This document shows, in pieces, positions 25,037-34,493 of a stretch of 55,450 nucleotides of DNA. This stretch comes from Gammaproteobacteria bacterium. Lineage in GTDB: Bacteria; Pseudomonadota; Gammaproteobacteria; Pseudomonadales; Cellvibrionaceae. Location of the stretch: the NCBI GenBank assembly GCA_025362015.1, contig JANYIO010000142.1, positions 1-55,450 of the forward strand. Reading direction: 5' to 3'. Under the pieces are notes generated by a model. It saw nothing but the letters and a program-made list of their open reading frames with translations. It was not told the origin of the DNA and did not search any database. Every line of letters starts with the position of its first letter. Position 1 is the stretch's first letter. Made by a program: the position numbers and the translations under genes.

Positions 25037-27419
25037 TTTTATTTTCATCTCCAAGTACTTTAAACCAACGCTCTAATTTGTAACCTTGCTCATCCAACAA
25101 TAATAATTTATGCATTCCCGGTTCCAATGCAACAGTTTGTTCGTGAAATACCCGGGTTTCGCCTAAATATTTATCATCCAAATGCCAAAATATTTTTGCT
25201 TTATTATTGCGATGCACCGCGCGCAACAAAGCGCGGGTGCGCAACCCATTTAAATCCACCGGCAAATAAATGCGACTGGTTTCGTGGGGGTAGAGCAAAT
25301 CCATGGGCTGATCATCGTCCACTTCGGCCAGTTGTGCAATACAATCTGCGCGCCATTGTGGTAGCGATTGGTAATTACTGTGACGTTGCCGCCAAAAATA
25401 TTCCTGTGCCGCCGGCAATACAAACCAATCCATACCGCGCATATTATTTACCGCTTCACAGCCGCTGTGAACACGCAGATTTTTTTGGCCATCCAAATGA
25501 ATACGCTTGTGAAACGGCGTAACTTTTTCAAAGTGACTATCTTCAGGAATTTCACTGTCCACGGCATTGCATTGATCACCAGCAAGATAACCATCATCTT
25601 CACACACACTGACTTTCTTTAATGCCTGCTCCGGTTTTTGCAACCATGCGCTCGGCCCTAACAAATCAAATACGTCAAACATAACCGGTGCAGCACTAGT
25701 AGCGCCAGTTAATGCTGGTGCCGGTTCACCACCCGCATTACCCGCCCAAACGCCAACTGTGTAATGACTATTGCTGCCAATGGCCCAAGCATCGCGCAAG
25801 CCGTAACTGGTGCCAGTTTTCCATGCGATGGTTTGGCTGTTTTGATATTCGCGCCAAAGTGATTCGTTGCCCGGGCGCGCCACTTCAATCATTGCCTGCA
25901 GTGCAAGCCATGCGGCGCCCTGACGAATAACCGGCAATTGTTTTCGCTCAATTTTTAATTCTGTTTGCAATAGCGCAATTTTTTCTGGCAGTTTTGCAAA
26001 ATTCCCATCGCGTGCTGTTGCAATCATCCGCGCATAAATACTGCTAATTTCCCACAGCGTACCTTCGGCACCACCGAGGATAAGCGTAAGCCCATAATCA
26101 TCAGCGGGGCGAAATAAAGTTGTCATACCCAAATCTTTTAATTGCTGCTGAAAACGGCTCACACCAAATTGGTGTAGCATATGCACTGCAGGAATATTTA
26201 ACGATTGCGCCAGCGCTTGCTGCGCAGGCACAGCGCCGCGAAATTGGTGATCAAAATTTTGCGGTGTAAAACTGCCGAATTGTGTTGGAATATCTGGCAC
26301 TAACGTAGTAGGTAAAATTTCACCCTCTTGCAACATACCCGCGTACAACAAAGGTTTTAAAATACTACCGGTTGAACGGGGGCGATTAATCACATCCACA
26401 TCTGGCGAATATTGCACTGCGTTTTGCCAAGCCTGGTTGCCCACATACACCAATGTTTGCAATGCTTCGTGATCAATGACAATGATTGCTAAATTATTAA
26501 CACCATCACTCGCTAAACGCGCACTGTGGCGCTCTGCGATTTCATACACACGCTTTTGTAAATTGCGATTAACGGTTGAATATAATAATGGCTCTTCGGG
26601 ATGTTCTTTTATTAAACGTGTTAATAAATGCGGCGCCAGTTGCGGCAGTGGTTGCGGTTTTTCTGGCAGAGGTTCGAGCAGCGCCAACTGTAATTCCAAA
26701 TCATTAATGATTTTTTTCGTATGTAATTTTTGCAGTAACCTATCGCGTTTTTTTTGTAAAAGTTCACGTTGCAAACCTAAATGCATCATTGATGGGCTAT
26801 TGGGCAATACCGCAAGCACTGCGGACTCCGCCCAAGATAATTGCTCTGGCGCGCGACCAAAATAACGCCAGGAGGCCGCATGTAAACCAATAATATTGCC
26901 GCCAAAAGGCGCATGATTAGTATAATCGCGCAAAATTTCCGTTTTGCTAAAACGCCACTCTAATTGCAGCGCAATAAATGTCTCAATGACTTTACTCAGC
27001 ATATTACGTGGCGGAGCAACTTCTAACGATTCCTGACGCAGCAAACGCGCAAGCTGCAGCGTAATCGTACTGCCACCGCTCACCACATGGCCACGGCGAA
27101 TATTACTGAGCAGAGCGCGACCAATTGCCATGGGATCAATACCAAAATGATGGTAAAAATTTTTATCTTCAAACGTTAATACGGCTTGGCGATATTTATC
27201 CGGTAAGGTTTCAACCGGAGCAAAACGCCACTGATGGTCACTTGCAATTTGTGCACCCAGTAAACCGCCATCGCTGGATAATAAGACGCGGGCATATTGA
27301 TTGTGTTGCAGCGCACCCGGAAGCGGAACAAATTGTAGCCATACAAATAAAATCACCAACAAAAATATGCAAGTAATAATGATTTTTTTGAGGTGATTTC
27401 TTAATGGTGTATAACGCAC
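25026..27419 (-). CDS. pbpC: Penicillin-binding protein 1C
   Basis: The 797-residue bifunctional murein synthase has a short cytoplasmic tail, a membrane anchor (about 11-30), and a GT51 transglycosylase domain (about 50-230: 'FEDKNFYHHFGIDPMAIGRAL', 'GGSTITLQLARLL'). The transpeptidase domain (about 300-560) has the SxxK motif in 'STGSILKPLLYAG', 'SLN' in 'AQSLNIPAVHML' and KTG in 'AWKTGTSYG'. A C-terminal BiPBP_C-type domain (about 695-790) completes the protein. This is the PBP1C order rather than PBP1A/B. The start is GTG at 27419 with a poor ribosome site. The alpha-2-macroglobulin gene often beside pbpC is absent here. Confidence 0.92.
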   Translation of the reverse strand: MRYTPLRNHLKKIIITCIFLLVILFVWLQFVPLPGALQHNQYARVLLSSDGGLLGAQIASDHQWRFAPVETLPDKYRQAVLTFEDKNFYHHFGIDPMAIGRALLSNIRRGHVVSGGSTITLQLARLLRQESLEVAPPRNMLSKVIETFIALQLEWRFSKTEILRDYTNHAPFGGNIIGLHAASWRYFGRAPEQLSWAESAVLAVLPNSPSMMHLGLQRELLQKKRDRLLQKLHTKKIINDLELQLALLEPLPEKPQPLPQLAPHLLTRLIKEHPEEPLLYSTVNRNLQKRVYEIAERHSARLASDGVNNLAIIVIDHEALQTLVYVGNQAWQNAVQYSPDVDVINRPRSTGSILKPLLYAGMLQEGEILPTTLVPDIPTQFGSFTPQNFDHQFRGAVPAQQALAQSLNIPAVHMLHQFGVSRFQQQLKDLGMTTLFRPADDYGLTLILGGAEGTLWEISSIYARMIATARDGNFAKLPEKIALLQTELKIERKQLPVIRQGAAWLALQAMIEVARPGNESLWREYQNSQTIAWKTGTSYGLRDAWAIGSNSHYTVGVWAGNAGGEPAPALTGATSAAPVMFDVFDLLGPSAWLQKPEQALKKVSVCEDDGYLAGDQCNAVDSEIPEDSHFEKVTPFHKRIHLDGQKNLRVHSGCEAVNNMRGMDWFVLPAAQEYFWRQRHSNYQSLPQWRADCIAQLAEVDDDQPMDLLYPHETSRIYLPVDLNGLRTRALLRAVHRNNKAKIFWHLDDKYLGETRVFHEQTVALEPGMHKLLLLDEQGYKLERWFKVLGDENKNEQ

Positions 27420-27610
27420 AATGAATTATTTACTCAGTTTTAATCACAAGTGAGAATTAATTCCCCGTGACTTTCCACAAAATGGATTTTTGGAACAAAA
27501 CTACTGTTATAAAAGCATGGCTCGCTGCTTGCGGCAAGGTGTTTAATTAATGCCATTAAATTCCGGCAAATATACGCTTCCTATGAAAGTTAATTATTTT
27601 TAATAGTTGA

Positions 27611-28222
27611 TTATTTAAGACAGTTGTCGGACTGGTTATTTAACCCTTGTTTCTCTACGCGGAATTTTAACGGCTCATGATTTTTTTGCGAGATAATATA
27701 GATAGAATCAAAATCCTGATCATCCCAGTGAGGAACTTCAACATTGATCAAATGTTTTAACAAAAAATTACGCACTACCTGCTCCGCGACTTTATGCTCC
27801 CAAGCCACCAAAACGCGGTGCTCCGTCACACTGCCCAAACTTTTTTCCAGTCGCTCATCAAACCCCGCAAGATTATTAAAGCCCAAGCTTGCCTCCACGG
27901 GTAAGCCGAGGGTAATGGCTAGCGGTTCAATGGTTGCAAGCGGGCGAATATAGGAATAATTAATGCCTTTATCTTTTTTTTGCAGACCCGGATCCGGCAC
28001 AATAATGACGTCAGGCTTACCAAAGCGTTTTACAATAACATCACCGAGTGCCAAAGCGCGATTGAAGCCTTTGCAGCTTAATTGCCCCAGGCCCTGCTCC
28101 GGTTTTTCGCCGTGACGAATAATTAAAATTTCAATATCTGCTCTAGCAACGTTAACCGGTAAAATAATGGCACAAAATACAAAGATCAGTGAGCCAAATG
28201 CCATTCGTGGTGCCATGATCAT
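27611..28222 (-). CDS. Exported histidine phosphatase-superfamily protein
   Basis: From ATG 28222 (GAGG 9 bases upstream) the protein has a signal peptide ending 'NVARA|DIE', then 'ILIIRHGEKPEQG', the phosphohistidine RHG motif, and a late 'LVAWEHKVAEQ' supplying the second catalytic His. The length (203 residues) suits a minimal phosphoglycerate-mutase-like fold. A periplasmic phosphatase role is likely; the substrate is unknown. The adjacent DUF4337 gene lies 36 bp away on the same strand. Confidence 0.8.
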   Translation of the reverse strand: MIMAPRMAFGSLIFVFCAIILPVNVARADIEILIIRHGEKPEQGLGQLSCKGFNRALALGDVIVKRFGKPDVIIVPDPGLQKKDKGINYSYIRPLATIEPLAITLGLPVEASLGFNNLAGFDERLEKSLGSVTEHRVLVAWEHKVAEQVVRNFLLKHLINVEVPHWDDQDFDSIYIISQKNHEPLKFRVEKQGLNNQSDNCLK

Positions 28223-28258
28223 ACCGCTAAACCTCAAATAATTATTAACGTATAAAAA

Positions 28259-28825
28259 TTAACTTAAGAATGCCGCCAACCAATCGGGGTGCAAATTCCA
28301 ACCGACAAAACCCGCAACACCAAACAATATCCCACCCATACCCGCACCCAAGCCAATAAAAAATACACTCCAGCGTTCTACCAATGAAGATACAGCAATG
28401 ACTGCTAGAGACAATGACAATAACGCATCGGACATATCAAATTGATCATCGTGAAAATTCAGGGCATCATAAGTAGCTTCAAAGCCCTTAGCTTTTTCTT
28501 GCAGCTTTTCCAAATCCAGCTGATATCTCTCCATAGTTTTATTTTGTAATTCAATTTCTTTATTGAAATTTTCTGCATTGCTATTGGCCAATGTATCACG
28601 TAAAAGTTCGGCTTGGTGCTTGCTGTTTTCGGAAAGATGCAATTTTAATTTTTTAGCTTGATACTCAGACCAGGTATCTACCGCATTGACTTTTGCCTGT
28701 TGCATAGCCTGCACTATATTGTCGTCTTTCACTTTTGTGATTGACAAAAACGCCGAAAAAATAACAACAGAAACCGCTACAGAGTTAGCGATGCGATTCT
28801 TTTTAATTTCTGCAGATGTTTGCAT
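28259..28825 (-). CDS. DUF4337-type membrane protein
   Basis: The 188-residue protein has an N-terminal membrane helix (about 12-30), a long soluble coiled-coil region ('DTWSEYQAKKLKLHLSENSK' and following, about 45-120), and two C-terminal membrane helices (about 128-180) ending near 'FVGWNLHPDWL'. 'NAVDTWSEYQAKKLK' is the hallmark of DUF4337. AGGAG lies 9 bases before the ATG. No function is known. It may be co-transcribed with the histidine phosphatase gene. Confidence 0.8.
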   Translation of the reverse strand: MQTSAEIKKNRIANSVAVSVVIFSAFLSITKVKDDNIVQAMQQAKVNAVDTWSEYQAKKLKLHLSENSKHQAELLRDTLANSNAENFNKEIELQNKTMERYQLDLEKLQEKAKGFEATYDALNFHDDQFDMSDALLSLSLAVIAVSSLVERWSVFFIGLGAGMGGILFGVAGFVGWNLHPDWLAAFLS

Positions 28826-29149
28826 GCTTATAACTCCTAAAAATTATGATTAGTTAAAATATTTTAATCCTGACCCATTCAGGATAGAGGCTTATACGCC
28901 ATTGAACACACACGAAATATCGCAGAAAAGAGTCATTTCTATGTGAATTCCGGGAGCATGCATACTACCCTATCTGCTGACGTCAATATTGCATGATATA
29001 TGCTTAAATACAAACCCAATAAATACTGCGCACTTTAATTTGTTTTCCGCACTGAGGTATAGTTATAGTTGCAGCGGGGGGTAGTTTTCGTTATGTACTA
29101 ACACAAAAACTTTACGTCATCGTTACATTCACCAAGGCATTAATTACCT
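28826..29149. other. 324-bp divergent spacer
   Basis: No gene is supported. It separates the minus-strand DUF4337 gene from the plus-strand EEP gene and should hold promoters for both. I did not find a convincing -35/-10 pair or operator. Confidence 0.3.
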
Positions 29150-30037
29150 GTGACATTAAAAATGAATTGCTTTAAAACAGTGTTTTTATGGCTAGTCGCG
29201 CTCTACTTATATAGCTTAAGTACTGCAGCACTCGCTATCCTCGACATCAATGTTATGACATTTAATCTCCGCGTACCGGTTGATCCTGCGCCCAATGACT
29301 GCGCCTCAAGAAAACCACGCGTTATTTCAATTATCAAAAATCAACATCCAGATTTTTTGGGTGTGCAAGAATCTGTACCTCAATTTGTGACTGATTTGCA
29401 ACATGAGTTGACTCAGTATGCACATATTGGTCGAGGCCGTGAAACTGACGGCGGAGAAGAAGGCACACAAATTTTTTATCGTAAAGATCGCTGGCTACTT
29501 GATAAAGCTGATCAGGGGACACTGCAACTATCGCCAACACCAGATTTGTCTGGCTCAAATGCCTGGGGGATGCAATGGCCACGCATCTTTACATGGGCAC
29601 ACCTGCGCGAGAAACGGTCAGGTAAATTTGTTTATATTTTTAATACCCATTTTCCACTAAAACCGCAAGAGCGCGATTTATCGGTACAACTATTGGCTAA
29701 ATACATTTTAGCGCGAAAACATCCAACCGATTCCGTAATATTAACAGGTGATTTTAATGCCTGTGAGGGCGAAGCCTCCATGAATTATCTTCTCGGGCAA
29801 GGTAACTCACCCATTACAATGCAAGATACTTTCAGGGTGTTACACCCTGAAGATAAAGTTATAACTTTTCATGCGTTTGGTAAAATTAGTAATGAATGTA
29901 AAATAGACTACATTTATACTTTGGGCCAATGGAGTGTATTACACGCAGACATTATTAAAGATCCTGAAGGCGCTGGCTTTGCCTCGGATCACTATGCAGT
30001 AATTGCGCAAATTCGCCTGAAAAAAAGCACTAGATAA
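29150..30037 (+). CDS. Secreted endonuclease/exonuclease/phosphatase (EEP) family protein
   Basis: A signal peptide (to about residue 28, 'STAALA|ILD') is followed by the EEP fold: 'VMTFNLRV', the metal-binding Glu in 'FLGVQESV', 'VYIFNTHFPL', 'VILTGDFNACEGE' and the terminal catalytic 'ASDHYAVIAQI'. These are the motifs of the DNase I / sphingomyelinase / inositol-phosphatase superfamily. The substrate may be nucleic acid or a phospholipid; sequence alone does not decide. The start is GTG 29150 or ATG 29162; neither has a good ribosome site, and both keep the signal peptide. Confidence 0.82.
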   Translation: MTLKMNCFKTVFLWLVALYLYSLSTAALAILDINVMTFNLRVPVDPAPNDCASRKPRVISIIKNQHPDFLGVQESVPQFVTDLQHELTQYAHIGRGRETDGGEEGTQIFYRKDRWLLDKADQGTLQLSPTPDLSGSNAWGMQWPRIFTWAHLREKRSGKFVYIFNTHFPLKPQERDLSVQLLAKYILARKHPTDSVILTGDFNACEGEASMNYLLGQGNSPITMQDTFRVLHPEDKVITFHAFGKISNECKIDYIYTLGQWSVLHADIIKDPEGAGFASDHYAVIAQIRLKKSTR

Positions 30038-30164
30038 CGTCACTCAATAGCAATTACAAAAAATATTCTCAATACTTTTTTATTTAATTCTCAATTTTTT
30101 ACAATTGTAAAAAATATTCCAGTACCATTGACGCCTACAATCGCCCACTCGCCGGCTTATAACT

Positions 30165-31322
30165 ATGTCTTACTCTGCAATTATTTTAGGTTTGTGCCAA
30201 TTTTTATTTATGGCGGCGGTTGCCGTGGGCATTGCGTTTAATGCGTTAGTGGGCAAGGAACTTGCGCCTTCACCACTGCTGGCCACCTTCCCCTTTTTAT
30301 TCATTATGGGCAGCACCGCCATGCTCACCTTATTGATGCCAAAATTATTAGCGCGCTTAGGGTACAGACGAGTATTTTTATTGGGCAGCGCTGCTGGTTT
30401 AGTGGCCGGGCTAGTCGCAGCAATGGCAATATGGCTGCATAGCTTTAACCTTTTTTGTGTGGCTGGTTTTTGCATGGGTTTGTATCAAGCGTCGGCCATG
30501 TACTACCGGTTTGCCGCAGCAGATGCCGTAGATACGCAACACAAAGGCTCTGCAATTGCATGGGTACTCAGCGGCGGAATTCTTGCAGCACTAGCCGGGC
30601 CAATGATTGGCAGCAACAGTCTGCATTTTTTTAGCGTGGATTATATTGGTGCTTATGTGGCTTCCAGCTTGTTAGCTTTATTGGCGTTGCCTTTGCTGTT
30701 ATTTGCTCCCATTCCTGCGCGCCAGGCCGTGCTAAATACGCAAAAATTTCAACTCAAAGATATAAATCGCTCAGCATTAACTGCCATGCTTTTTTGCACC
30801 AGTGGTTACGCCATGATGGCAATGGTGATGTTAGCCTGCCCATTAGCAATGGCTAGTTGCGGTTATCATGCCGCAGACGCCGCCAGCGTTATTCAATGGC
30901 ATTTACTGGGAATGTTTGCGCCGTCATTACTCACCGGAAAATTTATCACACGCTTTGGAGCGCAAAAAATTGCGCTTATTGGTGTCGGGATTTTAATGTC
31001 TGGCTGCTTGCTCGCACTTGCGGGACAAACATTAATATTTTTTCACTTTGCGCTGCTGGTAATCGGCGTTGGCTGGAATTTCATGTATATAGGCGGCAGC
31101 ACACTGCTCACGCAAATACCGGATGCCGCGCAACGCAGTCGCTTGCAAGCGATCAATGAATTTATTACCTTTACTTGCGTTACGATCATATCGGGTTTAT
31201 CCGGCTGGCTATTTGCGCTACTGAGTTGGAACAGCATTTTATATATCGCAATTACTTTGCTGCTAGCGGTGATGGCCTATTTAGCTTTAGGTTGGCTATT
31301 TGAGAAAAAACTAACGCATTAA
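30165..31322 (+). CDS. MFS transporter (12 TM), substrate unknown
   Basis: The 385-residue protein is mostly hydrophobic with about 12 predicted membrane helices. 'LLARLGYRRVFLLGSAAGLVAG' matches the loop 2-3 motif of major facilitators, and 'FCMGLYQASAMYYRFAAADAV' lies in the TM4-5 region. No substrate can be assigned. Its stop codon region overlaps the convergent GNAT gene by 12 bases. Confidence 0.8.
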   Translation: MSYSAIILGLCQFLFMAAVAVGIAFNALVGKELAPSPLLATFPFLFIMGSTAMLTLLMPKLLARLGYRRVFLLGSAAGLVAGLVAAMAIWLHSFNLFCVAGFCMGLYQASAMYYRFAAADAVDTQHKGSAIAWVLSGGILAALAGPMIGSNSLHFFSVDYIGAYVASSLLALLALPLLLFAPIPARQAVLNTQKFQLKDINRSALTAMLFCTSGYAMMAMVMLACPLAMASCGYHAADAASVIQWHLLGMFAPSLLTGKFITRFGAQKIALIGVGILMSGCLLALAGQTLIFFHFALLVIGVGWNFMYIGGSTLLTQIPDAAQRSRLQAINEFITFTCVTIISGLSGWLFALLSWNSILYIAITLLLAVMAYLALGWLFEKKLTH

Positions 31323-31805
31323 AATATTTTTTTGCCAAAACATTGCTTTACCCATAATGGGGTCTAACTCATAACCCGCAAAGCCAAATTTTTGGTAGGC
31401 ATTTTGTGCAACTTCGTTACCTTCCAGAACCTCAAGCGTTAGCTTGCAACACCCTCTTTCCTTTGCAATTCGCTCTACTTTGATTAACATCAATTGGCTA
31501 ATACCCAAACCGCGAAAATCATTAGCGACAATAAGATCATGAATATTGATTAGCGGCTTACACTGAAAAGTGGAAAATGCTTCAAAGCAATTTACTAACC
31601 CCGCAGGGTTGCCATCAACGTAGCAAAGCACACTAAAAGCGTGAGGTATTTTCGATAACTCCGCTGCAACCTTATCTTTAATACCCAAACCTAATGTAGT
31701 ACCACCACCCATTGGATCAATTGCATAACTATCGAGAAGATAGCCAATATCAAATCCGTGTTTTGGATTTTTATAGTCTGCTCTCAACACTTCAATTTTA
31801 TTCAT
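31311..31805 (-). CDS. GNAT-family N-acetyltransferase
   Basis: The 164-residue protein has the GNAT fold: strand 4 'INIHDLIVANDFRGLGISQLMLIKVERIAKERGCCKLTLEV' with the acetyl-CoA pyrophosphate loop 'RGLGIS', then 'NEVAQNAYQKFGFAGYE', the usual motif-B end. The acceptor is unknown. It converges with the MFS gene, overlapping its last 12 bases. Confidence 0.88.
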   Translation of the reverse strand: MNKIEVLRADYKNPKHGFDIGYLLDSYAIDPMGGGTTLGLGIKDKVAAELSKIPHAFSVLCYVDGNPAGLVNCFEAFSTFQCKPLINIHDLIVANDFRGLGISQLMLIKVERIAKERGCCKLTLEVLEGNEVAQNAYQKFGFAGYELDPIMGKAMFWQKNILMR

Positions 31806-31870
31806 TATGAATGCTACTCATTGCTTCCATCATACAAGCCTTTGTTTTTATTTTTTCTTTCATCGCGATA

Positions 31871-32464
31871 TTAACGCTCGTCATTATTATTTTTGTCATT
31901 TTTTTTGTCGGATTTTCGCAATAGAATATAAGTCGCTCCACTTGCACCGTGCCGTGGCTGTGCCGAATGAAATGCCAACACATTGTCGAACTGGGGCAAC
32001 CAATGTGCGATACAACTTTTCAATTGTGCGGGCTGCTCGCGGCCTTCGCTTTTGCCGTGAGCAATTAACGCGCAGCGAATACCGTAAGTCATGCAGTCTT
32101 TAATAAATTGAAATACCGCCGCACGTGCTTGCTCGACAGTCATATGATGCAAATCCAACCGTGCATCAATTTGATATTTCCCTAAGCGCAAATTTCGATA
32201 CACACCCAGCTGTACACCATCGCGCTTGAATTCTAAAATGGCCAGTGGGGCCAACGGTTCTATATATTCACCAGAAAGAAAATTTTTGTCTTTTGCCAAC
32301 TCTGCAATTGCTACCTGACGGCGCTTTTCCGTATTGGTTTTATCCTGATGTGCAGACGCCAGGGCAACCTTAGGGTCCACCTTAATCGGTTTTACGTTTT
32401 GCATTTGTTGCAAGAACAAATTGTCGTCTGGTATTTTGTTGGCCATAGCGTTAGCGCATTTCAT
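31871..32464 (-). CDS. Smr-domain protein (SmrA/YdaL-like)
   Basis: The N-terminal half has the 'DDNLFLQQMQNVKPIK' segment seen in DUF1889/YdaL-type Smr proteins. The C-terminal Smr domain (about 110-190) has 'ARLDLHHMTVEQARAAVFQFI', 'LIAHGKSEG' and 'HWLPQFDNVLAFHSAQPRHGASGATYILLRK', with the HGxG- and LDLH-type residues of the Smr nuclease fold. Such domains nick DNA or cut RNA. The start is uncertain: ATG 32464 or 32446, neither with a good ribosome site. Divergent from hemC. Confidence 0.85.
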   Translation of the reverse strand: MKCANAMANKIPDDNLFLQQMQNVKPIKVDPKVALASAHQDKTNTEKRRQVAIAELAKDKNFLSGEYIEPLAPLAILEFKRDGVQLGVYRNLRLGKYQIDARLDLHHMTVEQARAAVFQFIKDCMTYGIRCALIAHGKSEGREQPAQLKSCIAHWLPQFDNVLAFHSAQPRHGASGATYILLRKSDKKNDKNNNDER

Positions 32465-32638
32465 GGTTTTAAGGGAAAGATTTAACGTCAATATTTAAAA
32501 GTCGATTGTGAATGAATTAGCGAATAGGAACAATATCGCTATAGTGTTGCCCAGCCCCAGAGTACAAACTGGTTCACAGTGGTATCATGCCTTCCTTTAT
32601 GAATCTATATACATCTCCTTCAGTAAAGTGATGATTTT

Positions 32639-33580
32639 ATGTCCGCAACTCCACAAATTCTGCGCATCGCTACACGTAAAAGCCTACTTGCTCTCTGGCA
32701 AGCAGAATACGTTAAGGCCGAATTGCTCAAACATCACCCACAGCTCAGCATTGAGCTAGTGCCGCTCACCAGCAAGGGCGATAAAATTCTCGACGTACCC
32801 TTGGCAAAAGTGGGGGGAAAGGGCTTGTTTGTTAAAGAGTTGGAGCAGGCTTTATTGGCGAATGAAGCGGATATCGCGGTGCATTCGATGAAAGATGTGC
32901 CAATGGATTTCCCTGCGGGACTAGGGCTTGCCGTGATATGCCCGCGTGAAGACGCGCGCGATGCGTTTGTCTCTAATCGTTTTGCCAGCCTGGATGATTT
33001 ACCAAAAGGTAGTTTGGTGGGAACTTCCAGTTTACGCCGTCAATGTCAGCTGCTTGAGCTGCGACCTGATTTAAACATTAAATTTTTGCGCGGAAATGTG
33101 CAGACGCGCTTACAAAAACTCGATGCTGGCGAGTACGATGCCATTATCCTCGCTGCTGCTGGCCTGATTCGCCTGGGCTTGAGTGCACGAATCAGTTCAC
33201 ATCTTAGTGTCGAGCAATCCCTCCCTGCTGGTGGGCAGGGAGCTGTAGGGATTGAATGTCGCCTTGCTGATGCCGCTACTCGCGCACTATTAATGCCGCT
33301 GCATCACAGCCTAACAGCACAACAAGTTATTGCTGAGCGCGCAATGAATAAACATTTACAAGGGGGCTGTCAGGTACCTATCGCCTGCTACGCCATTCAT
33401 AGCGAGGGCGGTTTATGGCTGCGCGGTTTGGTCGGCTCTGTCGATGGAACACAAATGCTGCGCAATGAGATTCGCGGCGGCGTTGATGACGGCGAGACAA
33501 TGGGCATCGCCCTGGCAAATACCTTATTGGCCGCAGGCGCCGACAAAATTTTGGCCGAGGTCTATCAAGCAGCCGAATAA
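32639..33580 (+). CDS. hemC: Porphobilinogen deaminase (hydroxymethylbilane synthase)
   Basis: The 313-residue cytosolic enzyme joins four porphobilinogens into hydroxymethylbilane. The motifs are '[21 protein letters not shown]', '[18 protein letters not shown]', '[12 protein letters not shown]', '[11 protein letters not shown]', '[14 protein letters not shown]' and the dipyrromethane-cofactor Cys in '[12 protein letters not shown]'. Full length. It heads the hemC-hemD-hemX-hemY cluster typical of gammaproteobacteria. Confidence 0.97.
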   Translation: MSATPQILRIATRKSLLALWQAEYVKAELLKHHPQLSIELVPLTSKGDKILDVPLAKVGGKGLFVKELEQALLANEADIAVHSMKDVPMDFPAGLGLAVICPREDARDAFVSNRFASLDDLPKGSLVGTSSLRRQCQLLELRPDLNIKFLRGNVQTRLQKLDAGEYDAIILAAAGLIRLGLSARISSHLSVEQSLPAGGQGAVGIECRLADAATRALLMPLHHSLTAQQVIAERAMNKHLQGGCQVPIACYAIHSEGGLWLRGLVGSVDGTQMLRNEIRGGVDDGETMGIALANTLLAAGADKILAEVYQAAE

Positions 33581-33614
33581 GCAGCAGTAAAATAGTCATG
33601 AGCGTGAATAAATA

Positions 33615-34475
33615 GTGGACGATTTACAAGGCTTACACATAGTAGTGACTCGCCCGCTTGCGCAAGCTGAGCCGTGGGCAAAGCGTCTGGTTGACTTAGG
33701 CGCAAATGTTTCGTTAATACCGCTATTGAATATTGTGCCCGTGCAAAATGACGCACAAGTGCAAGCCATAAAAAATCATATTTTGGATTTTGATTTATAC
33801 AGTAAAGTTATTTTCGTAAGCCAAAATGCCGTCAGCTATGGCTTTGAATGGCTGGAAAATTATTGGCCGCAATTGCCAGTAGGTGTGAGTTTTTTTGCCG
33901 TTGGCGAAACTACTGCAACATTGATTCAGGCACGCGGAGTTTCTGTAACAGATTTAGCGCAAACACAGTATGGCGCTATGACCAGCGAAACACTGTTGCA
34001 GTCACCCGCGTTACAACAGGTTGCCGGCGAAAAAATATTGATTATGCGTGGCCTTGGTGGCCGCACACATTTAGGCGAAGCACTCACGGCGCGCGGCGCA
34101 AAAGTAAATTACTGCGAGCTTTATGAACGACATGTGCCTGTAGCTGCTGCAACGCAATTTGCACAAGTATTAAAAACCAATGCTTTGGCAATCTATGCTT
34201 TAGAAAGCGAAGTTTTGGAAATCGAAGCACTGCCGATTATCGTAACGCTTCATAGCGGCGAATCGCTCGAAAATTTAATGGCAATATTGAAACAACTAAT
34301 ACCTAACAACCCGATGAAAATGCAACAACTGATATTATTAGTGCCAAGTGAACGCGTAGCCGAACAAGCTATAGATGCCGGGTTTAGCACCATTTTCACT
34401 GCCGACAATGCAACAGAAGCAAGCATGTTGCAACGGTTGCTGGATATAAAAGCGTCGCTGGAAAAATCAATTTAA
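33615..34475 (+). CDS. hemD: Uroporphyrinogen-III synthase
   Basis: The 286-residue protein starts at GTG 33615. The family is low in sequence conservation, but 'LHIVVTRPLAQAEPWAKRLVDLGA', 'KVIFVSQNAVSYGFEWL', 'FFAVGETTATLIQARG' and 'KILIMRGLGGRTHLGEAL' fit the two-domain HemD fold. It closes hydroxymethylbilane into uroporphyrinogen III. It starts 34 bp after hemC and is followed 18 bp later by hemX. Confidence 0.93.
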   Translation: MDDLQGLHIVVTRPLAQAEPWAKRLVDLGANVSLIPLLNIVPVQNDAQVQAIKNHILDFDLYSKVIFVSQNAVSYGFEWLENYWPQLPVGVSFFAVGETTATLIQARGVSVTDLAQTQYGAMTSETLLQSPALQQVAGEKILIMRGLGGRTHLGEALTARGAKVNYCELYERHVPVAAATQFAQVLKTNALAIYALESEVLEIEALPIIVTLHSGESLENLMAILKQLIPNNPMKMQQLILLVPSERVAEQAIDAGFSTIFTADNATEASMLQRLLDIKASLEKSI

Positions 34476-34493
34476 CTAGAAAGGTCATGTATT

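Noticed and set aside
26476-26865. Long Cys/Ser-rich frame antisense to pbpC
   Set aside because: Antisense shadow of a clear penicillin-binding protein; no start signal or family resemblance.
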